A DNA stretch of 15,733 nt from JAKJGV01 sp964617565. Lineage in GTDB: Bacteria > Verrucomicrobiota > Kiritimatiellia > CAIQIC01 > JAGNIJ01. The notes beneath the pieces are model-generated. The model did not search any database. It was not told the DNA's origin and saw only the letters and a program-made list of their open reading frames with translations. The stretch lies in contig CAZTYH010000070.1 in the NCBI GenBank assembly GCA_964617565.1, forward strand, positions 1 through 15,733, written 5' to 3'. Below are positions 1 through 5,941 of the stretch, piece after piece (the stretch's first letter is position 1; each line of letters begins with the position of its first letter). Both the position numbers and the translations under genes were made by a program.

Positions 1-1064
1 TAATCGTATTGCGCCGCGACATTGCGGGTCTGCATGGCCGTGACGCCGACCTGAGTCTGGAGCAGGATGGCGATATCGGCGGCGCCCTGTTCGTACTGTT
101 CCCGCACGATGCGCTGCGCTTCCTTCGCGCTTTCAAGACTTTTGCGTGTTACGTTCAAACGTTCCCATGCATCCTGCGCGCCGAGAAAGGCTTGGGTGAG
201 GTCGAGTTTGAGGTTGTTGACGGCCCGCTGTTCCTCGGCCATTGCCGCTTCGTGTTCCGCCACGGCAGCGGCCACGGCGCCACGGGTGCGGAATCCATCG
301 AACACGTTTAGTTCGGCCACTACGCCGGCCATGTAGCTCTGCTCGAAATCGCTGGAGACCTCGCTGTCCCAGTCCGAAGAGGCGAACGCGCTGACGGTCG
401 GCCCATAGCCGCGTTTTGCCTTCTTCATATCCTGTTCCTTGATACGCGTCATCAGGCGCGCGGCCCTGAGCTCCGGCCGGTTCTCGAATGCGGTTGGATC
501 AGTGCATTCCGGCGGCGGCGCATCGAGGGAAACGCTGGGGGATTGCAGGTTGTCGTCAGTTGCCAGTTCTTTTCCAATGGCTGTATTGAGCGCGGCGACG
601 GCCAGGCGGATACCGTTACGGACCTTGATCAGGTCTTCGCGCGCTTGCGCGAGTTGGGTTTCGAGATTGAGCACATCCGTTTTTACCGCGCTGCCGGCGT
701 TGAAACGTTCATTGGCGATGCGCAAGCTTTCCTCGATGCTGCCCACCGCCTCTTCCTGAACTTCCGCAAAGGCGCGCGCTTGAAGTATTCCGTAGAATCC
801 GCGCGTGACTTCATAAACGAGTTGGTTCTGCGCGGCCGCGAGCGCTTCGGCGGCAGCGCGCGCGCCAAACTTCGCCATGTGACGATCCGCTTCGCGCCGT
901 CCGCTGTCGTACAGCCGCCACTGGAGGCCGATACTGGCGCGCAGATTCTCCGTGTCGTCGGGCTCGTTCGGGTTGAAGGCAGGATCCATCATATTCAGCG
1001 AACGCTGGTTCAGCGTCATCATGAACGCCTGCGGGGGGTTGTCGCTCCGCGCATAGTTGGCGGA
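1..1064 (-). CDS. TolC-family outer-membrane efflux protein, partial (both ends missing)
   Basis: An uninterrupted minus-strand reading frame of about 354 codons runs from the gap edge at 1064 to the left window edge. It has no start or stop in view. The translation has the character of the OEP/TolC family: long amphipathic Ala/Gln/Glu-rich helices, an early beta-strand segment (SIGLQWRLYDSGRREAD) of the type that opens each TolC repeat, the helix region EESLRIANERFNAGSAVKTD, and a second repeat with AELNVFDGFRTRGAV followed by EAQRIVREQYEQGAADIAIL. Both structural repeats are therefore largely present, while the signal peptide and first strands lie in the gap and the C-terminus lies outside the window. 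TolC proteins form the trimeric outer-membrane duct of RND, ABC or MFS exporters. The ArsR-type regulator on the same strand beyond the gap is probably the first gene of this operon, and a fusion protein and pump probably follow off the left edge (inference). The family call is secure; the substrate is unknown. Confidence 0.9.
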
Positions 1065-1066
1065 TA

Positions 1067-1166
1067 NNNNNNNNNNNNNNNNNNNNNNNNNNNNNNNNNN
1101 NNNNNNNNNNNNNNNNNNNNNNNNNNNNNNNNNNNNNNNNNNNNNNNNNNNNNNNNNNNNNNNNNN
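1067..1166. other. Assembly gap (100 N) of unknown true length
   Basis: There are exactly 100 Ns. Unlike the other two gaps in the window, the flanking sequences are not duplicates of each other, so sequence really is missing. The missing part must hold at least the C-terminal part of the ArsR regulator and the start of the TolC gene. Any reading frame running through the Ns is not real. Confidence 0.97.
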
Positions 1167-1348
1167 GCGCCCTGGGGGAGGGCCAGCCGGGTCATGACTT
1201 CGTGGACCGGGGCTGCGTCTTCGGATTCCAGTATTTCGATGATCTTCAGTCGGTGCGGGTGCGCCAGCAGCCTGAGCACCTGCGCCATGCGCGCCAGGTC
1301 ACCGATGGACAACCCCGCGCCGCATTTGGACGTCTTTCTCGTTTTCAT
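1167..1348 (-). CDS. ArsR-family winged-helix transcriptional regulator, N-terminal fragment
   Basis: About 60 codons remain before the gap. The region LARMAQVLRLLAHPHRLKII followed by EILESEDAAPVHEVMTRLAL matches the N-terminal half of the ArsR/SmtB winged-helix domain: the 'A..LraLahp.Rl.Il..L' helix and then the first helix of the helix-turn-helix. The recognition helix and wing are lost in the gap. A short basic, cysteine-containing N-terminus (MKTRKTSKCG) precedes the domain. The ATG at 1348 is chosen; an in-frame TTG at 1357 lies inside the predicted -10 element and is unlikely to be used. Such proteins are usually dimeric repressors released by metals or other ligands and often autoregulate. 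A TolC-family gene follows on the same strand past the gap, so it probably controls an efflux operon (inference). The metal-binding class cannot be judged from the fragment. Confidence 0.85.
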
Positions 1349-1355
1349 AATAATC

Positions 1356-1383
1356 AAGATATCATGATATATCTATGTGTCAA
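1356..1383 (-). promoter_or_regulatory. Promoter of the ArsR/TolC operon
   Basis: On the minus strand a perfect TTGACA (1383-1378) is followed after 16 bases by TATCTT (1361-1356; four of six match TATAAT). The predicted transcription start, about seven bases further on, falls almost on the ATG at 1348. The mRNA would therefore be leaderless or nearly so, which fits the absence of a Shine-Dalgarno sequence before this gene. Confidence 0.55.
1359..1370. promoter_or_regulatory. Palindromic operator candidate (ATATCATGATAT)
   Basis: This is a perfect 12-bp palindrome, continuing as an imperfect one in the AT-rich flanks. It overlaps the 3' part of the spacer and most of the -10 hexamer of the promoter just described, and lies ten bases upstream of the ArsR-family start codon. 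That is the expected place for an autoregulatory ArsR-type operator; binding is inferred. Confidence 0.5.
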
Positions 1384-1396
1384 CAGGGAAAAACAG

Positions 1397-1434
1397 TCAA
1401 CAAAACGCCATGCTATAGCATGGCGTTTTGTTGA
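1397..1434. terminator. Bidirectional intrinsic terminator, 38-bp perfect palindrome
   Basis: Both 19-base arms are perfectly complementary. The core GCCATGC/GCATGGC is flanked by AAAAC on one side and GTTTT on the other, so on either strand the hairpin ends in a U-rich run. It lies 37 bp downstream of the cyclic-nucleotide/rhodanese gene (minus strand) and upstream of the ArsR promoter, separating the two transcription units. Confidence 0.8.
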
Positions 1435-1471
1435 ATATTGTTTTCGGGATTAGAGCTGTTTTGGGGGCGGG

Positions 1472-2191
1472 CTATTCCTTGAATCGCCGCTCCAGCAGGC
1501 GCAGACCGCCCTGCAGGACGAGGGCCTTGTAGCCGGCGAGGCGCATGAGGTAGGCCGCCGTGGCGCTTTGCCGTCCGTTCTCGCAGCAGCAGATGTACGT
1601 CAGGGAAGGGTCGAATTCGTTGAGCCGATCACGAAGTTCGTCAATCGGAAGGGAAAGAGATCCGTGGAGGTGTGACCGCTGATGCTCGGCGACACTTCGA
1701 ACATCCAACCACTTCGCGCCCTCGCCGATCATTCGATTCGCTTCGCCCGGAGTAATCATTGTTACCAGCGAAGACAGGATATGGTCCAGGAACGTGGCTT
1801 TCGGGATGCGCAACAGGATGCCGTGCGTTTCCATGATGACCGTGGCGTTACGGCGGGCATTGGAAATCAAGGACTCCTCTCCGAACGCAAAGCCCGGAGC
1901 AAGCACGGAAACGACTTGCGGATCCTCACCCGGCTCGCGGCGGCGGATGACGGATGCCATCCCGTCGAGAATCATATAATAATAATCGCCCTCCTCGCCC
2001 TCGCGCACAATCACGTCGGCGTCGCGGACGCGCAGGGGTTCCGAGGTTTTGAGCATTTCACGCAGCTTGTCGTCGGGGACATCGCGGAAAAAGGGCGTAA
2101 GGCGCACCATCTCATACAGCTCCTTCGCGTTGGGCATCGCTCGTGGCCGCAATCGCCGAAGTTTCCAGAGAACTTTTTGTAGCCAGTTCAC
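1472..2191 (-). CDS. Cyclic nucleotide-binding domain fused to rhodanese domain
   Basis: The protein has 239 residues. Residues about 28-140 form a CRP-type cyclic-nucleotide-binding fold: VRLTPFFRDVPDDKL opens it, EGEEGDYYYMILDG is the middle turn, and the phosphate-binding cassette is FGEESL (103-108) with RRNATV (113-118), the Arg before N-A-T being the expected phosphate contact. Residues about 150-235 form a rhodanese domain (WLDVRSVAEH ... GSLSLPIDEL) with active-site loop CENGRQS, catalytic Cys203, preceded by two more cysteines (201, 202). Rhodaneses move sulfane sulfur or bind persulfide, so the protein may couple a nucleotide signal, or a degenerate form of it, to sulfur transfer (inference). 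There is no DNA-binding domain, so it is not a CRP-like regulator. The start at 2191 is a GTG without a strong ribosome-binding site; ATG at codon 19 is an alternative. It follows the radical SAM gene by 38 bp after the artefactual gap is removed, suggesting cotranscription, and ends before the terminator at 1397-1434. Confidence 0.88.
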   Translation of the reverse strand: MNWLQKVLWKLRRLRPRAMPNAKELYEMVRLTPFFRDVPDDKLREMLKTSEPLRVRDADVIVREGEEGDYYYMILDGMASVIRRREPGEDPQVVSVLAPGFAFGEESLISNARRNATVIMETHGILLRIPKATFLDHILSSLVTMITPGEANRMIGEGAKWLDVRSVAEHQRSHLHGSLSLPIDELRDRLNEFDPSLTYICCCENGRQSATAAYLMRLAGYKALVLQGGLRLLERRFKE

Positions 2192-2195
2192 GTGC

Positions 2196-2250
2196 CGCCA
2201 TTCTTAACAGAAACATTCGATTTGTTGAATTAGAAAAATGCCGTTCGCAG
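2196..2250. repeat. 55-bp contig-end duplicate, left copy (assembly artefact)
   Basis: It is identical over all 55 bases to 2351-2405 on the other side of the 100-N gap. It contains a second copy of the last 21 coding bases of the radical SAM gene, including the stop. Two contigs overlapping by one k-mer were joined with a nominal gap instead of being merged. Confidence 0.93.
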
Positions 2251-2350
2251 NNNNNNNNNNNNNNNNNNNNNNNNNNNNNNNNNNNNNNNNNNNNNNNNNN
2301 NNNNNNNNNNNNNNNNNNNNNNNNNNNNNNNNNNNNNNNNNNNNNNNNNN
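2251..2350. other. Artefactual 100-N scaffold gap
   Basis: The Ns sit between two exact 55-bp copies. Collapsing the gap and one copy leaves a continuous intergenic region of 38 bp between the radical SAM stop and the GTG of the next gene. Confidence 0.9.
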
Positions 2351-2405
2351 CGCCATTCTTAACAGAAACATTCGATTTGTTGAATTAGAAAAATGCCGTT
2401 CGCAG
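2351..2405. repeat. 55-bp contig-end duplicate, right copy (assembly artefact)
   Basis: Second copy of 2196-2250. This copy belongs to the intact end of the radical SAM gene (stop codon at 2387-2385) and should be the one kept. Confidence 0.93.
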
Positions 2406-4040
2406 TAGTTCCTCGGCGGCGGCCTGCCAGTCACGGCCATAGCGTTTGCCGGGGCGCAGCTGGATCATCAGGCGGCGCGCCGCTTTTTTGCCCGGCGAGT
2501 GCATGTCGAGAAAACGGTCCAGAACCAACGGTTCGTGCTCTTGGATTGTCGCAATAAAATATTCCAGCAGGTCGAGCGGTTCCTCGTAATCGGGCTCAAT
2601 GACAAATTGCCAGAGGATGTGGGGTTCGTTGCGCAGGACGTCTTTGATGCGGTACGCGATGGCTTCACGTAGTCCGTAAAGATCCTTGCCGCGAAAGATC
2701 ATGGCGCGCCGGTTCGCCGAGTTTCTTTCGGAGAATAAGCCGGGGAATTGCCTGCCGACGAAGTATGGCATCGGACAGTCCATTTGAACGCCCAGTGTTT
2801 CTCTCGCCATTTGCTCGGCATGCCGGATATCCGATGCGGAAAGAGAGGCGGTGGATTGGACGGGGTAGGGCGGTTTGTCGGCGGCGGTCAGCGTCAGTTC
2901 TTTCCCTCTCGCCCGAAGTTCCGTACCCGGGAGGAGAAGCGTTTGCAGGCACTGCATCCTCACACCGCGTTGCCGCGCGGCCCAGCGGATCATCGTGCGG
3001 ATGTCGTCGAGCGCCTGGCCGGGCAACCCGTACATCAGGTCCACCGTCACGCGCACCCCGGCGCGGGTCAGCAATTCGATTCCGCGATCCAGCTTGTCCA
3101 GTCGCGTCGGACGCCGGATAAGGCGCAGCGTTTCCGGATTCCTGCTCTGCATGCCCACTTCAATCTCGCGAAAGTTTGCCCTGGCCAGCAGTAGGGCCTG
3201 CTTTGCTGTCAACGTTTCCGCACGCAACTCGCAGAAGAATTCGAGCCGCCGATCGCGGTTGAGCGCGGCGATTCCGGAAATGATTATATCGAACTCCGGG
3301 TGGGCGTTGAAGGTGGGGTCAATGAAACGGATTTCGCGCGCGCCGCGCGCGCGGAGGACGCGAATGCGTTCAAGAACCTCTTTTGCGGGAAGAGCGGTGA
3401 TCCGGCTGCGGCGATGGCCGTAGCAACAGAATGCACAACGCAGTGGACAACCGCGCGTGGTCTCGAGATAGGCCATGCCGTGCGGGTCCGGCTTCCAGCC
3501 GCGGTAACGGGGTGGGGGCAGGTTGGTCTTGAGGCTGTAAGGCGGTGGCGTCTTTTTCCCCCATGAGAACTTTTTGCCGCAACGCCATGCAACGTTTGAG
3601 AAATCCGCGCAGCGTCCTGTGCGCAGCGCGCGAAGAATGTGCGGGAAGACGGGCTCGCCTTCGCCATAGACGGCCACATCCGGGATGTTTCTTTTGAAGA
3701 GAAAAGGATGATCGCGCGCCACTTCCGGTCCACCGACAATGATGTGAGTATGGGGGAATGCGGCACGAACGCGTGCAAGAAGATGAAGTGTGCGCTCGAT
3801 ATTCCAGAGATAAAGCGTTGCAGCGATCGCGTCGGGTTTGATTCGCGTAATGATTCGGAGGAGGGATTGGTCATTCAGTGTGTCGGCCTGCTTCGTGATA
3901 TGGCGGCAGGACCAATAATTCCCCTCGGAATCCTGCTCCAGGGCATGCTGCAGGTAGATGGCCGCCAGCGGCACATTTTCATGCCGTCCGGTGACATCGG
4001 TGTCGAGCAGCGGCAGTTGCAGGAACAGGATCTTTTTCAT
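2385..4040 (-). CDS. B12-binding-domain-type radical SAM protein
   Basis: The protein has 551 residues. Residues about 1-150 form a Rossmann-like cobalamin-binding-type domain (MKKILFLQLPLL; PLAAIYLQHAL; KPDAIAATLYLW; HIIVGGPEVARDHP; VYGEGEP). The usual DxHxxG cobalamin ligand motif is not seen, so B12 may be bound base-on or not at all. Residues about 188-400 form the radical SAM barrel: TTRGCPLRCAFCCYG gives the CxxxCxxC [4Fe-4S] ligands Cys198, Cys202 and Cys205, with an extra Cys206. Further expected signals are EIRFIDPTF, EVGMQSRNPETL and VDLMYGLPGQ. About 140 further C-terminal residues correspond to the DUF4080-like tail seen in similar proteins (tentative). The family includes methyltransferases and other radical enzymes of secondary and cofactor metabolism; the substrate is unknown. 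The ATG at 4040 has GGGGA directly before it, too close for an ideal Shine-Dalgarno. It is probably cotranscribed with the cyclic-nucleotide/rhodanese gene downstream. Confidence 0.88.
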   Translation of the reverse strand: MKKILFLQLPLLDTDVTGRHENVPLAAIYLQHALEQDSEGNYWSCRHITKQADTLNDQSLLRIITRIKPDAIAATLYLWNIERTLHLLARVRAAFPHTHIIVGGPEVARDHPFLFKRNIPDVAVYGEGEPVFPHILRALRTGRCADFSNVAWRCGKKFSWGKKTPPPYSLKTNLPPPRYRGWKPDPHGMAYLETTRGCPLRCAFCCYGHRRSRITALPAKEVLERIRVLRARGAREIRFIDPTFNAHPEFDIIISGIAALNRDRRLEFFCELRAETLTAKQALLLARANFREIEVGMQSRNPETLRLIRRPTRLDKLDRGIELLTRAGVRVTVDLMYGLPGQALDDIRTMIRWAARQRGVRMQCLQTLLLPGTELRARGKELTLTAADKPPYPVQSTASLSASDIRHAEQMARETLGVQMDCPMPYFVGRQFPGLFSERNSANRRAMIFRGKDLYGLREAIAYRIKDVLRNEPHILWQFVIEPDYEEPLDLLEYFIATIQEHEPLVLDRFLDMHSPGKKAARRLMIQLRPGKRYGRDWQAAAEELLRTAFF

Positions 4041-4056
4041 TCCCCGCAGTTTCCAA

Positions 4057-4085
4057 TTGCCAAGTGCCGTTTGGCAACGGAAAAT
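4057..4085 (+). promoter_or_regulatory. Possible tRNA-Arg promoter
   Basis: TTGCCA (4057-4062), a 17-base spacer and GAAAAT (4080-4085) end 14 bases before the tRNA. The -35 forms the left arm of a perfect 7-bp inverted repeat (TTGCCAA at 4057-4063, TTGGCAA at 4071-4077), which could instead be a protein-binding site or a hairpin in the leader of the divergent radical SAM gene. Confidence 0.35.
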
Positions 4086-4099
4086 GCAAAAAGTTGGTT

Positions 4100-4176
4100 G
4101 TCCCGGTAGCTCAGTTGGACAGAGCGCTGGATTCCTAATCCGGAGGTCGTGGGTTCAAGTCCCGCCCGGGATACCA
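4100..4176 (+). tRNA. tRNA-Arg (anticodon CCT)
   Basis: A complete cloverleaf can be drawn. The acceptor stem is GTCCCGG/CCGGGAT with a G-U closing pair, the D stem is GCTC/GAGC, the anticodon stem is CTGGA/TCCGG with loop TTCCTAA (anticodon CCT, reading AGG), and the T arm is GTGGG-TTCAAGT-CCCGC. The discriminator is A and the 3' CCA is encoded. It lies between the radical SAM gene and the surface-protein operon, both on the other strand. Confidence 0.96.
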
Positions 4177-4217
4177 TGAAGCAGAACGGCCGGCTGCGCC
4201 GCCCGTTCGCTTCATGG
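4174..4217. terminator. Long hairpin starting at the tRNA-Arg CCA
   Basis: CCATGAAGC-A-GAACGG (4174-4189) pairs with CCGTTC-GCTTCATGG (4203-4217), giving 15 base pairs with a single bulged A and a GC-rich 13-base loop. The left arm begins with the encoded CCA of the tRNA. No clear U-run follows on the plus strand, so it may act as a weak terminator for both the tRNA and the convergent surface operon, or as a processing hairpin. The structure is clear; the role is inferred. Confidence 0.5.
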
Positions 4218-4262
4218 CGCAGCCATAGATAACAAGACATTTTGCCATAGCCGATGTGGATA

Positions 4263-4919
4263 TCATCCCGAGCCGCGCCGGCGCAGGAGCAGCAATCCGC
4301 CTAACGTCAGGAGGAATAGGGCTTGCGGTTCGGGGATGATCGTGATGTTCAGCCCCCAGGAATCGAAGATCGCGTTTCCGTTCTGGTTCATGTCGGCGAC
4401 GAAGATCGTCCAGGTGCCGTTGGGGTCCAGTCCGCTGAAGTTGGCAAGCATGTCGGACCGTGGACTGGTGTCCAAGACCACGTCGGGATCCACGGCGCGG
4501 CCGTCTACGCCCCAGGTGCCGGTCAGGGCGCCGTTCGAGTCGTAACCGGGCGTGAAGTTCCGGTACAAGTGCAGGTCGTTTCCGCCCAGAGTGAACGTGA
4601 TGTTGAAGCCGTTATCGTCATAGCCGAGCAGGCTTGTGCCGGTGCGGCCGACGCGGTTCAGCAATACCGCGAAACCCGTGGCGTGCTGAAGCGTGACATA
4701 GTAGTCGCCGTTGAATGCATAGTCGCTTGGTGCGGCGGAGACGGCGATCCGTATCTCCAGGGACTGGATTCCACCACCGAAGCCGCTCAGGGTCTGTGTG
4801 TCTTGGAAGCCCGACGGATTATTGTCCGGAATCGCCGCGTTGACGTTGAAGTTCATCCAGTCGGCATGGGCGGTGATCGTCCAGCCACACAACAACCAAA
4901 GCACGATCTTCGATATCAT
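4263..4919 (-). CDS. PEP-CTERM protein with P-domain-like region
   Basis: The protein has 218 residues. It has a signal peptide (MISKIVLWLLCGWTITAHA, cleavage near residue 19-20) and a beta-rich body. The segment GLDPNGTWTIFVADMNQNG followed by FDSWGLNI (residues 163-192) resembles the C-terminal part of the proprotein-convertase P domain, a non-catalytic jelly-roll. The C-terminus is a textbook PEP-CTERM tag: PEP at 196-198, a hydrophobic stretch (LFLLTLGGLLLL) and an RRR cluster. In organisms with exosortase the tag is cut and the protein is exported, often with exopolysaccharide. No exosortase gene is in this window. The ATG overlaps the stop of the upstream gene by four bases (ATGA), so translation is probably coupled. 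It is the last gene of the three-gene surface operon. Confidence 0.85.
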   Translation of the reverse strand: MISKIVLWLLCGWTITAHADWMNFNVNAAIPDNNPSGFQDTQTLSGFGGGIQSLEIRIAVSAAPSDYAFNGDYYVTLQHATGFAVLLNRVGRTGTSLLGYDDNGFNITFTLGGNDLHLYRNFTPGYDSNGALTGTWGVDGRAVDPDVVLDTSPRSDMLANFSGLDPNGTWTIFVADMNQNGNAIFDSWGLNITIIPEPQALFLLTLGGLLLLRRRGSG

Positions 4920-5941
4920 TCCGGCCTCACAGTACGATAGAACTGACTCGAGGGCTCGTTGGTGTCGGTGAACACCGTGTAACCGAGCGGACCAATGACG
5001 ATGTCGCCGGCTTTCCTCCAGGGCGTCTCCAGGATGTTTGTCGTGGACTGCACCTCGTAGCCGCGGCCCGGAATGCCAACGAATCGCACGAGCGTGTTGG
5101 TGGCCGACGGGATCACGCTTGAGATATTCATGGTCTGGCCTTCGGTCTCTGGAGTAAACACCAGGATCGTTGCCGTCCCCTCGGACTGGTTACTCAACGC
5201 GTTGCGCACGAGAAAACTGAACTGGTCCGGCGTGTCATCGCCCACGGGCGGTGTGTAGGTGGTCCAATGTCCCGAGAGCGACAGGGTTCCTCCGTTGGTT
5301 GAAGCCGGCGAAACCCAGACCACGGCCATCGCCGATCCCGACGGGTCTACGGCATTGGTCAACAATAGCAGGTCGGAAACTTTCAGGACCTGGTTGGTTG
5401 CGCGCCAGACCGTCACCGGTCCGATTTCCGGCGCGGGCGCATAGGAAACCCATAGATCCAGGGAGCCGCTGGCGCCGCTGATCCAGTTGGACGCGGCGAC
5501 GACAGCGAAAAGGGAATAATCGCTTGCCGCGCCGCCAACCGCAACCACGCGCTGGGTGGGGAATGCCGTTTCGGCGCGCGTCATGATGATCGTGGCCGTT
5601 CCCGTAATGTTCCCTCCCGCCTCAATTCGGTCCAGAACATCGCTTGCTGCTGCGTGGCAATGCATCCGCCCATTGTCGAACACGACTTCGCCGGTAAACG
5701 TCAGCACACCGGTGTCGGTTGCGCCCGAGCCCGGAGAGAGGGTTCCTGCAATGGCCACCTGGGCGGAGATGGTTCCGTTGCCGCTCAAAGTGGCATCGGA
5801 ATCCAGCATGAAGTGGGTGGCTGCCACATGGCCGTCCGTATGAAGCGCTCCGCCCGCCACGCGAATCGTGGCCGCGCGGACGATGCAGACCATGCAGAGC
5901 AGTCCCGCAAATATACTGCCTTGGATGGTCTTCAGGCGCAT
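4916..5941 (-). CDS. Secreted beta-rich surface protein (autotransporter-like strands, cadherin/Ig-like domain)
   Basis: The protein has 341 residues with a signal peptide (residues 1-24, ending near VRAA). Residues about 25-95 contain the pattern LSGNGTISAQVAIAGTLSPG with GVLTFTGEVVFDNG, which resembles autotransporter-associated beta-strand repeats. Residues about 178-262 look like a cadherin-4/Ig-like domain (LLLLTNAVDPSG, TYTPPVGDDTPDQFSFLV). Residues about 270-340 hold the module GYEVQSTTNI ... FTDTNEPSSQFYRTV, recurrent at the ends of large secreted proteins of Verrucomicrobiota and relatives. There is no beta-barrel translocator and no PEP-CTERM tag, so attachment to the surface is unexplained. 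The start codon overlaps the stop of the upstream gene by one base (TAATG), and its own stop overlaps the next start. No enzymatic motif is seen; a structural or adhesive role is inferred. Confidence 0.75.
   Translation of the reverse strand: MRLKTIQGSIFAGLLCMVCIVRAATIRVAGGALHTDGHVAATHFMLDSDATLSGNGTISAQVAIAGTLSPGSGATDTGVLTFTGEVVFDNGRMHCHAAASDVLDRIEAGGNITGTATIIMTRAETAFPTQRVVAVGGAASDYSLFAVVAASNWISGASGSLDLWVSYAPAPEIGPVTVWRATNQVLKVSDLLLLTNAVDPSGSAMAVVWVSPASTNGGTLSLSGHWTTYTPPVGDDTPDQFSFLVRNALSNQSEGTATILVFTPETEGQTMNISSVIPSATNTLVRFVGIPGRGYEVQSTTNILETPWRKAGDIVIGPLGYTVFTDTNEPSSQFYRTVRPE

Noticed and set aside
1019..1357. A single 112-codon frame linking the ArsR fragment to sequence beyond the gap
   Set aside because: The frame runs through 100 Ns and on the far side is out of frame with the TolC reading frame; only the part up to 1167 is real.
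543..1367. A 274-codon plus-strand frame across the first gap
   Set aside because: It lies opposite the TolC and ArsR genes, runs through the Ns, and has no recognisable domain or ribosome-binding site.
2196..2405. The 55-bp direct repeats as a biological repeat or transposon target duplication
   Set aside because: Two unrelated pairs in the window have the same 55-bp length and both flank exactly 100 Ns, which is the mark of unmerged contig overlap.
4037..4240. A 67-codon minus-strand frame containing SRAGLEPTTSGL
   Set aside because: It is the antisense translation of the tRNA-Arg gene, a well-known false protein; it has no ribosome-binding site and overlaps the tRNA completely.
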